A stretch of 64,000 nucleotides of DNA from Plantago major (lineage: Eukaryota > Streptophyta > Magnoliopsida > Lamiales > Plantaginaceae), in NCBI GenBank assembly GCA_026545765.1, contig CM048844.1, positions 56,020,932 to 56,084,931 of the forward strand. The letters are read 5' to 3'. The position numbers and the translations under genes were made by a program. Under the pieces are notes generated by a model that saw only the letters and a program-made list of their open reading frames with translations, had not been told where the DNA came from and made no database searches. Shown here in pieces: positions 46,097 through 57,416 of this stretch (positions are counted from its first letter, which is position 1; each line of letters begins with the position of its first letter).

Positions 46097-47585
46097 TGTT
46101 GGTCCAGATAACGGCAAAGTAAAAGACTAGGGGGGGGGGATGAATAGTCTTTTAAAACTTTTGTCGATAATCACAGTTTCTCAGATATCTATGAGGATAT
46201 CTGATACTTAATTTCAGAGAGCCGAAGACTTTTCTGTGATAAGTGCACGTGCTCAGCAAGATAGGTGTAAATAATTTGGAAGGTATATAAAGCAATTAAT
46301 AAATGTAGAAAGTAAATAACACAAGTCTTTTTATAGTGGTATCTGAAGGTGGCGTAATCCTTCAACAAATCCACTTCGGCCTTCTCAGACCTAGAATCCA
46401 CTAAGACAGATAATTGAGGTAACCTTACAAGTATCTTCTCTCGATTCCTAAATACACTAGGTTCCCAACCAAGTGTTCCCCCTGAGTTATTCCCTGGCTT
46501 TCACAGCCAAGTACTTCCTGTACTTAGAAACCTCTTTCCTGGAGTTGTTCCTTAGTTTCCCAAACTAAGTACTTCCTGTACTCCACGCCAATTAAGGTGT
46601 TGGTTGAGGTAGTTTATCAGGTGAGCTTCTTTAATAACTTGTTCAGATATGCATATAGCTCTGAGAATCAAGTATAATTAATACACTTTGAAATGTATGG
46701 TATCTTGTTCTTTACTGACCCAAGTCTATGATAAGTGTTCAAGAGAATGAATCTCAGATATGAAATCTTAATTCAACTCTTTCACAGATAACAATGCATG
46801 TAAAGAATCAGGACACTTAGAACTTTTGTGCTACTTAGAATCAAGAGCTTTGGTCGTAACAGAAAGCTTGAAGGTAAGTAGTATGCTTGAGAGTTTTAAA
46901 GAAAGTGTTCAGTGTAAGTTCTTTGTTCTAAGGTGTGTTCTAAGGTATGTTCTCAAGAAGTCTAAGTGTTGATATTTATAGATGATTTTGAGTGTCGTTT
47001 GAATAGTATCCGTTTGTCTTAAATCAAATTCAAACTATTGATATCTGAGTATAGTACTATAGTACGTTTGTCTTCTTCTTCAGAAGCTACCGTTTTTGTT
47101 CAGACATCTCTGTCCATGCATTCAATGCATTGTACTATACTTTGTCCTGTAGTGCCAACGGAACTATGCATTGTATCAGAGATCATATACTATCAGAGTT
47201 CTCTGAAGCTTTGCACGTCCTTTTCCAGAAATTATCAAAACTCCAGATACCACTTGTTGAAACAACTTGTTATAATATATTTCTTTTCAGAAACATAGTT
47301 TATGTCCAATGTATCTGAGAACCTTTGTCTTCAGCAATCTTGTGCAGTCTTCAAATCTTCAAATCCGTTGAACTTTTCCTGCTGGATGCCTTTTTCTTGG
47401 TCTTCTTTCGAGGAATAAAAAATTACATTCAGAGACCTAACATCCTACACAAGATTTGCTAGACTATCATACTTAGTGAGTTTCCTGTTTTACAGCGTTC
47501 AAGTGAACCAAGAGTACTAACCACCTTTCTGAGCTAATATAAGTCATTAGGTTGCTGATCAAAATCTAAACAGATATTCCTAACA
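46097..47585 (-). repeat. 5' LTR of E5
   Basis: Minus-strand LTR of 1,489 bp, TGTTAGGAATATCTG (47585) to CCAACA (46097). TATA-like CTATAAATA is at 46981-46973. Two leader hairpin units lie near 46580-46480. The part above 46898 is duplicated at 49294-49981. Confidence 0.9.
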
Positions 47586-47891
47586 AAACACTTGTTTATT
47601 CAAGATATCTGTACATAGGTATCTGATGACCTTCGTCTTCAGCAATCTTGTGCAGTCTTCAAGTCTTCAAAATTTGTTGAACTCTCCTGCTGGATGTGTT
47701 CTTCTTGTCTTCTTCAAAGACATGAAAATTACATTCAGAGACCTAACATCCTATACAAGATTTGCTAGACTAACATACTTAGTGATTTTTCTCATTTACA
47801 GTGTTCAAGTGAACCAAGAGTACTAACCACCTTTCTGAGCTAAGATAAGTCATTAGGTTGCTGATCAAAATCTAAACAAATATTCCTAACA
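47586..47891 (-). repeat. 3' LTR of E6, first 306 bp
   Basis: TGTTAGGAATATTTG starts at 47891 directly after the polypurine tract and runs to ...AACAAGTGTTT, where the E5 LTR begins. E4 20368-20660 matches it. The remainder of this LTR is not found in the window. Its duplicate is at 49982-50288. Confidence 0.85.
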
Positions 47892-47893
47892 AA

Positions 47894-47905
47894 TTTCCCC
47901 CTTTT
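47894..47905 (-). promoter_or_regulatory. polypurine tract of E6
   Basis: AAAAGGGGGAAA on the minus strand, next to the LTR start at 47891. The duplicate near 50291-50303 has one more A. Confidence 0.85.
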
Positions 47906-48269
47906 GATCAGTCAACGATGACTATCTTTAAAACCTTTTACAACTTGGAAGAGGGAACAATCCAACACTTAATCATTTATTATGATCTTTTTAATTCATT
48001 TAAATTAAGTGCATAAAGTAAACATCAACCAAATCACAAGGTGTGATCTTTGCTGACAAGTTATCTTTTTATAGATTGATATCTGAGAGTAGGTTCATCA
48101 GATATGTTACAAGTAAAGTTTACAGAACTTTTACAATGATAAAACAGTAAAGCACAATCAGCAAGATACAAAATACATAGTTAACTAGGACAACAGGAGT
48201 AACCAAGCTCCAAGTAAACATCCTAATTAACCTGTCTTCATGTCTTCAAATCTTCAGCAGCTCCAAGGA

Positions 48270-49290
48270 TCAATTTGCATACTTCATATAGACAAATCTT
48301 TTGATATCATCTGCGTAATCAAAGAGAAAGGTTCTGACCAACTTATCAGTGTCTCTGGCATAACCACATACTTCATTGTATGATTTGGTGGGATTCTTCT
48401 TGGCAAAGTGTTTGACCCATAAATACTTTCCCCATTTCCAGGCATACTCAATTATGATATCTGATAGCTTGAAGTAATCATATATGATCCTCAGATATCT
48501 GATGTCATCCTTGTAGTGATCTTCAATCATGTAGAATGACTCAAAGGGTTCCACAACAAGTCTTGGCCTTGTGCCTGTTCCAATGAGGTTTGGGACTCTA
48601 AGCACATCATCAAGTTTTCCATAAGGACATTTATTATTAAGGTCCTTCCTCATGGCTTCAACTCTCTTGACAACTTCAAAATCCAACCAAGCTTTGACAT
48701 GATTGGTGTTGATCAAGATTAGCTTATATTTTCTCCATGCCATAAGTTGTTGATGGATGGGTACTAGAAATCCTTTTTCATTTACAAGCAAGTGCTTGAG
48801 TTCCAGTATCCAGTATCCATTCCTCTGATGAATACACCTGTAGGAGGAGGAGTTCTTGTCAGTCTTCACATACTCAATTCTGGCTTCTTCTGGCCTGAGT
48901 GGAAGTTGACCTTTTCTTCTTTCACCTCTCAATCTATTCCTCCTTGGCCTTGAGTTTTCCCTTGGATTGCTTGAAGAACCACTCTGGATTGACTTGGTAT
49001 TTCCAGAGGGTGTTTTAGCTGCTATTGGCTTTGCAGCTAAGGGCTCAGTTAGGTTATCAACCTTTCTTCTTTTTCTGTGAAGAGGAGCTTCATCTTCGTC
49101 CTCATCTTCATCATCATCTTCCAGATTTCTCTTGTTAGGTGATTTGCAGCCTTCTTCATTGCCCTGGGATTTGATTTGGCCTTCTTCTTCTTGTTCTTCT
49201 TCTTCTTCTTCAGAAGACTCATCAACCCCTATTCCTTGTCTTCTCCTTGGAGCCTTGGTACCCCTTGGAGGTTTCTGCGCCCTGGCCCTT
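48270..49290 (-). pseudogene. ORF-C, duplicated unit A (E6)
   Basis: The minus-strand frame is open from the duplication junction (49290) to the stop at 48270, but its start codon was cut off by the duplication breakpoint. The acidic/basic linker (DDDEDEDEDEAPLHRKRRKV) leads into the conserved domain: YWILELKHLLVN, KAWLDFEVV, CPYGKLDDV, FESFYMIEDHY, DIRYLRIIYDYFKLSDIII and AWKWGKYLWVKHF. Unlike unit B it lacks the 5-bp insertion, so linker and domain are in one frame. Confidence 0.7.
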
Positions 49291-49293
49291 CAT

Positions 49294-50288
49294 AAAGAAA
49301 GTGTTCAGTGTAAGTTCTGTGTTCTAAGGTGTGTTCTAAGGTATGTTCTCAAGAAGTCTAAGTGTTGATATTTATAGATGATTTTGAGTGTCGTTTGAAT
49401 AGTATCTGTTTGTCTAAAATCAAATTCAAACTATTTATATCTGAGTATAGTACTATAGTACGTTTGTCTTCTTCTTCAGAAGCTACCGTTTTTGTTCAGA
49501 CATCTCTGTCCATGCATTCAATGCATTGTACTATACTTTGTCCTGTAGTGCCAACGGAACTATGCATTGTATCAGAGATCTTATACTATCAGAGTTCTCT
49601 GAAGCTTTGCACGTCCTTTTCCAGAAATTATCAAAACTCCAGATACCACTTGTTGAAACAACTTGTTATAATATATTTCTTTTCAGAAACATAGTTTATG
49701 TCCAAGGTATCTGAGAACCCTTGTCTTCAGCAATCTTGTGCAGTCTTCAAATCTTCAAATCCGTTGAACTTTTCCTGCTGGATGCCTTTTTCTTGGTCTT
49801 CTTTCGAGGAATAAAAAATTACATTCAGAGACCTAACATCCTACAAAAGATTTGCTAGACTATCATACTTAGTGAGTTTCCTGTTTTACAGCGTTCAAGT
49901 GAACCAAGAGTGCTAACCACCTTTCTGAGCTAATATAAGTCATTAGGTTGCTGATCAAAATCTAAACAGATATTCCTAACAAAACACTTGTTTATTCAAG
50001 ATATCTGTACATAGGTATCTGATGACCTTCGTCTTCAGCAATCTTGTGCAGTCTTCAAGTCTTCAAAATTTGTTGAACTCTCCTGCTGGATGTGTTCTTC
50101 TTGGTCTTCTTCAAAGACATGAAAATTACATTCAGAGACCTAACATCCTATACAAGATTTGCTAGACTAACATACTTAGTGATTTTTCTCATTTACAGTG
50201 TTCAAGTGAACCAAGAGTACTAACCACCTTTCTGAGCTAAGATAAGTCATTAGGTTGCTGATCAAAATCTAAACAAATATTCCTAACA
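49294..50288 (-). repeat. duplicated LTR pieces (unit B)
   Basis: 49294-49981 repeats E5 LTR 46898-47585; 49982-50288 repeats the E6 LTR start 47586-47891. Neither piece has its own primer site, so these are duplication products and not insertions. Confidence 0.88.
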
Positions 50289-50667
50289 AATTTCCCCCTT
50301 TTTGATCAGTCAACGATGACTATCTTTAAAACCTTTTACAACTTGGAAGAGGGAACAATCCAACACTTAATCATTTATTATGATCTTTTTAATTCATTTA
50401 AATTAAGTGCATAAAGTAAACATCAACCAAATCACAAGGTGTGATCTTTGCTGACAAGTTATCTTTTTATAGATTGATATCTGAGAGTAGGTTCATCAGA
50501 TATGTTACAAGTAAAGTTTACAGAACTTTTACAATGATAAAACAGTAAAGCACAATCAGCAAGATACAAAATACATAGTTAACTAGGACAACAGGAGTAA
50601 CCAAGCTCCAAGTAAACATCCTAATTAACCTGTCTTCATGTCTTCAAATCTTCAGCAGCTCCAAGGA

Positions 50668-51860
50668 TCAATTTGCATACTTCATATAGACAAATCTTTT
50701 GATATCATCTGCGTAATCAAAGAGAAAGGTTCTGACCAACTTATCAGTGTCTCTGGCATAACCACATACTTCATTGTATGATTTGGTGGGATTCTTCTTG
50801 GCAAAGAAGTGTTTGACCCATAAATACTTTCCCCATTTCCAGGCATACTCAATTATGATATCTGATAGCTTGAAGTAATCATATATGATCCTCAGATATC
50901 TGATGTCATCCTTGTAGTGATCTTCAATCATGTAGAATGACTCAAAGGGTTCCACAACAAGTCTTGGCCTTGTGCCTGTTCCAATGAGGTTTGGGACTCT
51001 ATGCACATCATCAAGTTTTCCATAAGGACATTTATCATTAAGGTCCTTCCTCATGGCTTCAACTCTCTTGACAACTTCAAAATCCAACCAAGCTTTGACA
51101 TGATTGGTGTTGATCAAGATTAGCTTATATTTTCTCCATGCCATAAGTTGTTGATGGATGGGTACTAGAAATCCTTTTTCATTTACAAGCAAGTGCTTGA
51201 GTTCCAGTATCCAGTATCCATTCCTCTGATGAATACACCTGTAGGAGGAGGAGTTCTTGTCAGTCTTCACATACTCAATTCTGGCTTCTTCTGACCTGAG
51301 TGGAAGTTGACCTTTTCTTCTTTCACCTCTCAATCGTATCTATTCCTCCTTGGCCTTGAGTTTTCCCTTGGATTGCTTGAAGAACCACTCTGGATTGACT
51401 TGGTATTTCCAGAGGGTGTTTTAGCTGCTATTGGCTTTGCAGCTAAGGGCTCAGTTAGGTTATCAACCTTTCTTCTTTTTCTGTGAAGAGGAGCTTCATC
51501 TTCATCCTCATCTTCATCATCATCTTCCAGATTTCTCTTGTTAGGTGATTTGCAGCCTTCTTCATTGCCCTGGGATTTGATTTGGCCTTCTTCTTCTTGT
51601 TCTTCTTCTTCTTCTTCAGAAGACTCATCAACCCCTATCCCTTGTCTTCTCCTTGGAGCCTTGGTACCCCTTGGAGGTTTCTGCGCCCTGGCCCTTGTTG
51701 TCATTCCTTTTTCAGGAAGTTGCTGAGTGATGGCCACTATCTGTAGATCAGTCTGACTGGAAGAGGGCTCATTTATTTTGAGAGGTGTTTGTTCAGTTTT
51801 TCTTTTGTTTCCTCTTGCTCTTCCTCTCTGAGCACCTTGAAATCCTTCCCCCATAGTCAT
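50668..51860 (-). pseudogene. ORF-C, duplicated unit B (E6)
   Basis: The N-terminal part begins at the ATG ending at 51860, directly after the coiled-coil stop. It runs through the basic linker RRNRYD to a TGA created by a 5-bp insertion near 51335 (absent from unit A). The conserved domain follows in another frame from about 51333 to 50668. It carries one extra Phe codon (HFFAKKN). The intact version would be ~395 codons. Confidence 0.75.
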
Positions 51861-51863
51861 TGT

Positions 51864-53721
51864 TCACTGACTAAGAATCACAAAAGATTCTGAAAGGGAG
51901 TCAATGTTGCCTTGCAGATAGTTGTCAGTAGCAACCAACTTTTCCAGATTAGCCTTGAGCTCCTGATTTTGTTTGATAAGACCTGTTTCCTTATCAGTGA
52001 GCTCTGGCAGTGGGCCTTGAATAGCATTTACTTTTCCAGCAGCATAGCTAGCCTCTTCAAATGCTTTTACAGCCATGTTTTGGTCATCATCCCTAACCAT
52101 GCCTACGCCTTTCTGAGCAATGACCAAACTGGTTGTTCTCTGAGTGATGAGCTCAATGAATTTCTTCATCTCTACGGGGACTGATGCAATGGCGGCTTTA
52201 TCTTGAGAAGACAACTCCTTTTTCAATTTAGCCAGTACTTGATATCTGTTCAGGTATTCATTGGAGTTGACATTTGGCAGCTTGCTGAAAATTTCAGGAG
52301 CAATAAGCTTCCTTTTCAAATGAGACACCACCAAGTGCGTGCTCATTTCGGTGTTCTGCCAATTTCTTCTCTTCTTCATCATCTGAGTCATCAGCCCAGT
52401 GATCTTCATCCTCTGGCAATTCTTCATCAAGGTTTCTGAAGGCGGTAACCATCTCAGATATGCGTTTCTTGCCTTTAGAGGATGGTTTCTTTGGTGAAGA
52501 TGCAGCCTTAGCATCATGCTTGTCTTTAGCCCCATAGATGTTTTTTTTTTCCGGCCTTGTAGCGACGGATAAATCTATCCGTCGCTAAAATTTTTTTTTT
52601 TTTTTTTTTTAATTTTGGTCAACGCTCTGTAGCGACGGATAATTTTATCCGTCGCTACAGAGCGACGGATAACCTTTATCCGTCGCCAAACGGGGCGACG
52701 GATAGAATCCGTCGCCCCAAGTAGCGATCCGTCGCTACAGGGGCGACGGATTTTATCCGTCGCCCCTTTCCGTCCCGTTACGGATGGATTCTTGTAGTGC
52801 TTGTTCAGCATCTAGCTCCTTAGCAATATAATCAACAGCGTCCCGGAGCCCTTTAATCTCAGAGTAAGCTTGCATTCTTTGCACGTTAGTTCTTCAAGTT
52901 TATCTAGCTTGACTCTGGATTCAGCTATCTTTTCTTCCAGATGAAGATGTAGCTGTTGTTCTTCCTCCAACAGTTGTTTGCGTTGAGCAACTCTGGCTTG
53001 TGCATCCAATATTTTCTGAGTGTTGTCCTCAGAGTGCTCAACTACTTGTTCAGCAGAGTCTTTTTGTTGGGGAGATGGATGTGTAGACTTATAAGGAGAT
53101 GGAGGAGGGGATTTTTGTGAAGTCCTCTCAGTGTGCTTTTCAGCAACTGAGGCATTGTTTCCTTGTGCAATCGCTCTTGTCCCTGGTGCAGGGGCATCAT
53201 CATCATCCTTCTTATCATCCTCATCCTTGTGATGGTCAGAAGGAGGTTTTTCATAGTCATTTTCATCAGTCTCCTTCTCTTCTTCATGTTCAGAAACCAG
53301 ATTGATCACTTCTGGAATAGTGATCATTTGCCCATTAACTTCCTCTTGCTCAGAGGGTATGAACTGTAGTGTCTGGGGCAAGATAGGCTTGAATGCCATC
53401 TGCATTCTGGTCTGACCATCTGCTTGGTTAAAAGCTTGAATAAGCTTTCTGGCCACTTCCTTAACGAAGTCCTTATGCATTTAATGTTCCAAAAGAGTAT
53501 TGTTCAGTGGGGAATGTAGCATGGACATAATTTTCCAAGTCAAGGGCTCGTGCTCTCCTGATGGGGTGATCAGTCACCTTTATGATCTCAGATAGATCGG
53601 AGCATCGATGCTTTTGCCATTTCTTGAAGCTTTTTAGGTGCTTTGGCAAAGTGTGTTCCTTGAAGAAAGGAAGAAGGTCCTCTTTCTTATCAATAGGGAC
53701 CTTAGTGGCACTTGTTTGAGC
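51864..53721 (-). pseudogene. post-pol gene exon 6 (E6), split by a CACTA-type element
   Basis: On the minus strand it begins GCTCAAACAAGTGCC after a CTTTCAG acceptor. Conserved N-terminal segment (DLLPFFKEHTLPKHLKSFKKW, RRARALDLENYVHATFPTEQY); frameshift near 53480; acidic linker and DDDDAPAPGT; first coiled coil (KQLLEEEQQLHLHLEEKIAE); then the insertion (52799-52541); then the second coiled coil (KQNQELKANLEKLVATDN). It ends at TGA 51864-51866. Confidence 0.8.
52541..52799 (-). mobile_element. non-autonomous CACTA-type element
   Basis: On the minus strand it starts CACTACAAGAATCC, the typical plant CACTA (En/Spm) terminus. It is filled with six perfect or near-perfect hairpins built on GCGACGGAT/ATCCGTCGC (for example GTAGCGACGGAT...ATCCGTCGCTAC), the expected subterminal transposase-binding repeats. 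A T-tract of 22 interrupts them. The other end (CTACAAGGCCGG plus an A-run) lacks a clean CACTA terminus and no 3-bp TSD can be matched, so it may be truncated. Confidence 0.75.
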
Positions 53722-54586
53722 CTGAAAGAAATAGTTCTGAATAAGTTTCAAAACTTTGGTAGATATCTGGGCTTTAGAGTAGAAAGGTATCTGAGTTACC
53801 TGTGTGACAGGCTAAGATCTTTACTACTGAGGTTCCCGGTGCCTCAGATATCTCGATATGAGGAGGAGACTAGGAAGTCTGATCCTCAGTGATCTTTCTT
53901 TCTGCTTGAACCTGAGATTAAAAACATAACACTTAGAAAATTTGAGCAAGAAATATCTGAGAAGTTAATTACCTCCATGGTAGGAGGCTCAGATACTTGT
54001 CTTTCAGAGACTTGTGCAGTCTATGGAAGGTTTTCTTGTGATGAAGGCTTTGATGCCTCATCAATTTCCATTGGTTGCGGGGATTGAGTGGCAATTTCCT
54101 AGCAACTTCTACTTCTTTTTGAACCTATAAGTAGGAAGTGTCAGTTTGGGAAAAATGATCAGAGATTTGTCTTTAAAGATTATAAGTATCTGAATGAAAT
54201 ACCTTATCTGCAGAAGGTTCAGATACTTGTTTCTCAGAGACCTTGGAAGTCTCTGGATTCTTCTCTGAAGAGATAGACTTTTCAGTCTCTCCATTTTTCT
54301 TCTCAGTTGGAGCCTATTAGAAACAAACACTTAAGAGTATTAGTCAAGTGTATAAAGCACATATCTGAGATGTTATATCTTAAGGAACTATCTTCTACAT
54401 GTGAGACAGGCTCTTGTCCCTTAAGTGGTGAGGCTATGGAAGCCTCCTTCTCAGATCCTGAGGCAAGCTTTGTAGCTTCCTCTAGATGTTGTGTTTCTAA
54501 TTCAGCCTGTAACAAAGAAATTTGATTAAATAACAAGATTAATAAACACAAGATATCACAACTAATGAGTTAAACCATTCAGCTAC
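53722..54586 (-). other. post-pol gene introns 1-5 and exons 2-5 (E6)
   Basis: Minus strand. Introns: 54586-54507 (80 nt), 54398-54314 (85), 54202-54125 (78), 53972-53912 (61) and 53799-53722 (78), all GT...AG. Exons: 54506-54399 (36 codons), 54313-54203 (37 codons), 54124-53973 and 53911-53800 (the last two with single-base or small indels and stops). Number, order and phase of introns match E3 although intron sequences have diverged. The exon-2 donor is CAT|GTAGAAG, weaker than in E3. Confidence 0.8.
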
Positions 54587-56436
54587 CTGAGCTTTGTTAG
54601 GCTGACTGGTCTCTGGAACTTGTGAAGTTTCCATGCGTTGGTCTTGTTGTTCTTGGACCACTTCTTTGTTGGAAGTTTGAGGTATTTCGGACCTATCTAG
54701 AGTGTGCAACTCAGTTGCCTCCCCTGGTTGATCATTCTGAGCAGATGCCTCAGTTTGATCCCTCTCATTGAGTTGGGGAACCTGCTCATTTATAGGATTT
54801 TCTTCAGCAAGGAAAGATGTTGGTATCTCATGTTGTAACTCAAGTATCATCTCAACAACATCCACTATTGGCTATTGTGGTTGGTGTGGTGATTCTGATA
54901 TGGATAAAGAAGGTGATGCTGTATGTGGCCTATCCAGATCTGCTTGAGACAGATTTTTAAGTGTTGAGGCTATGGCAGTATCCCCCAACACTAAGTTGCC
55001 ACTCATTAGAGCATCTTCAATATTCTTAAGTGTTACTTGCTCCGATGGTGTGTTTTGTCCAGTGACCTTGGACACAGTTGCTTCTTCAGCATCCTTTGAA
55101 CTAGTTGCCTTCTCAGAAACGTCTGCACTTGTTGCTCTTTCAGCAACCTTGGGGATTATGGCTTCACCCTCATCTTCAGATTCCTCATCGAAATTTGGGA
55201 CTGAATTATCAACAATCCCTGCTGCTTCTGCAGAGAGTGGTTGAAGTTTCTTACTGCTTTTATCAATATTGATAAGTTCATCAGCTAGGCACTCTAAAAC
55301 ATTGATGAGTTCATCAGCTGTGGTCTTAGCAGCATTGATGAGTTCATCAGCAGTGGCGGCAGACATCTGAGAGTCGACATCCACAATGGGTATGCCTTAT
55401 GATTTGCCATCAGACTTCTTTCGTGAAGTTCTGGGCTTTTTGGTCGCAACGGAACCCTCAGAAACCTCATCATCTTTCGTTTCTTGGAACCTTTCTGAGA
55501 TGCAGTAACCTTTTTCATCATGTTTGTATACTCATATTTGTAGAGTAGGTTACTATTGGCAATGTCTGCCGTCTCTCTGAGCTCAATGCTAAGGCACTCC
55601 AGTAAATAGCATATCTTCAATCCATAGCTTACTATGTCTTTTGGCTCAGAAAGACCCTTAACGATTTTAGACTCAAAGCCTTGTATCTTCTTCACAAATT
55701 TCATGAAGGCGTACTTCCCCCAAATACAAGGGTTTTCCAGCCTTTTGTTTTGCTGATTCAACAAGAACATCATCATCCAACGTTCTTGGCTTACCTGGTC
55801 AGCACCTCCTTGTAGACCATCAAAGCATCTGTGAAGGATACATGCCAACACATCCCAGTGGACCAACAGATGTCTGGTCTTTATGTCAGCAAGCTTAAAG
55901 TCTATGGGTGTGTCTGGCTTGTCAAGATCACACACATCACTGTAGAGCTTTATAACAACCTCAAGGAGATCTTCATCCTTGGTGTCAATTTAAAAATCCT
56001 TTCCAAGATTTTTTAGTTCAAACAGCTCACAGGAAGTTGTTTCGTCCAACAGGATTTCCTGTCCTTGGACTTTGGTCTTGATAGACACTGTCTCAGTGCC
56101 TTCAGAGACTTTGAAAATAATTGTAGAGTTGTTGTAAAACTCCAGGACATCCAGTAAAGGGACTGCACTGGGAAAAGCAGATAGAAAACCCTTGATTTGT
56201 GCCTTTTCAAGCATATCAAGTACTAACTTCCTGTCAGACTGGTTTTCTATTGCAGCAACAAAGTATTCCTCAATCATGGCACCACCCCAAATCATCTTGT
56301 GATTTGAAGTCCAATGACCAGGATTGAAGTCTCCTATCAATCGATTGTTCGTGATAACCAACACTGGTGCTTGCTTTTCAGCAGTACCAGAGGTAGTAAC
56401 TTGGGATTTCTGAGTAGAAGCACGTTTGGGAGCCAT
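54587..56436 (-). pseudogene. post-pol gene exon 1 (E6)
   Basis: ATG at 56436 (MAPKRASTQKSQ) to CAG|GTAGCT at 54587. It contains the same folded segments as E5 (HWDVLACILHRCFDGLQGG, ENPCIWGKYAFMKFVKK), then Ser/Ala/Glu-rich text. A stop near 55990 and frameshifts near 55470 and 55290, plus a stop near 54870, disable it. It has a Lys-rich KKPR-like patch like the other copies. Confidence 0.8.
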
Positions 56437-57416
56437 CTCTTTGAATAGTAGTAGTTTTTGAAACTTGGAAAGAGATTAGGGTAAAGGATTAGTAATTCTT
56501 TGCAGAAAAAACTAAGAAGGAATCAGTAGTTGCAAAGAAAATTGCAGGGAGATTTGAGAGTATTTTGCAGTTTTTGTGCAAGGGCAAATGTAGGATTAGG
56601 CGAAAGTGATTTCTTTTGCCAAAATCCTATATATATAGCATTTTACTCTCAACAGACATATATATACAAATTGATTTTGTACATATGTATCTGTGCAAAT
56701 GCAGATAGGCATGGGTAAAATTCGTTTTGCATTAAATGCTTAGTGGGCCACGTCTGTATTTTTACAGTCCACTATTTTACTGAGAATTGATCTCATCTGT
56801 TAAGATCAAACACCCATTTTATCAAGGGTAATGATTGCTTCTTCAGCAATGATCTCACAATCAGTAATTGTAATTATGCCCAATTAATGAAATTTGGGGT
56901 AAGGCTTTCTGAATCACATCTCTTTTATGTGACTAGGGGACAGTCTTTGGACTTATGTAGTCAGTTCAGAGACTGTGTGTAACTTAACATATAAATGGAA
57001 AGATATAAAATACCAGAGATGTAGTTGACTGAGTACAGTTGTACCACATTTCTCTTTTGTGTTCCCCCTCACTAGGTGATCTAGATATCTGAGTACCTGT
57101 CTCAGAAATCTTCAAATAGCCATTTTACCCTTCAACCTTTGATATCTGAGTACCCGTCTCAGATATCTTTTTGCTAAGTGTTTCACCTGTTGCCTTTGAT
57201 ATTCTGGATTCCTGTTTCAGATATCTTATCTCTTCTTTTCGCTTCTCAATCATTCTGAGTTCCTGTCTCACTCACACTTTTAGCTTCTTTTAGTATATGA
57301 GTTCCCATCTCAGATACCTTTTTGCCTTGAATAGCTGGAAGCCTGTTCCAGATATCTTTCTCCTTTCCGAATTTCTATCTCAGAGATTAGAACGTTTTAG
57401 TTCCTTGGTAGCTCCA
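56437..57416 (-). other. spacer and hairpin array between pol and the post-pol gene (E6)
   Basis: Hairpin units lie at about 57370-57060 on the minus strand. Most carry TCTGAG...CTCAGA stems around ACGGGTA or variants (GACAGG), plus one TCTGGAACAGG type. Near 56625-56635 a TATATATAGG motif lies ~190 bases before the exon-1 ATG, at the same spacing as in E3. Confidence 0.65.

Larger units (their letters stand above)
39213..47585 (-). mobile_element. copia element E5 (truncated, inverted relative to E3/E4)
   Basis: On the minus strand: 5' LTR (47585-46097), primer site, gag, pol without the gag-pol intron, hairpin array, and post-pol exon 1 cut at 39213. The 3' end, including the 3' LTR, is missing. 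It inserted into the 3' LTR of E6 at 47586 (flank TGTTT would be the TSD). Its pol keeps the longest open RT-RNase H frame in the window. Confidence 0.9.
46898..51696. repeat. 2.4-kb tandem duplication (units 46898-49290 and 49294-51696)
   Basis: Each unit holds part of the E5 LTR, the 306-bp start of the E6 3' LTR, the polypurine tract, the 3' untranslated region and ORF-C. The units run in parallel at an offset of 2,396-2,401 with few differences. The junction (…GGCCCTT|CAT|AAAGAAAG…) has three filler bases, which suggests end joining or template switching. Since each unit contains E5 LTR, the duplication postdates E5 insertion. Confidence 0.93.

Noticed and set aside
53099..53369. Plus-strand His/Ser-rich ORFs in E6
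   Set aside because: Antisense shadows of the acidic and Pro/Ser linker of post-pol exon 6.
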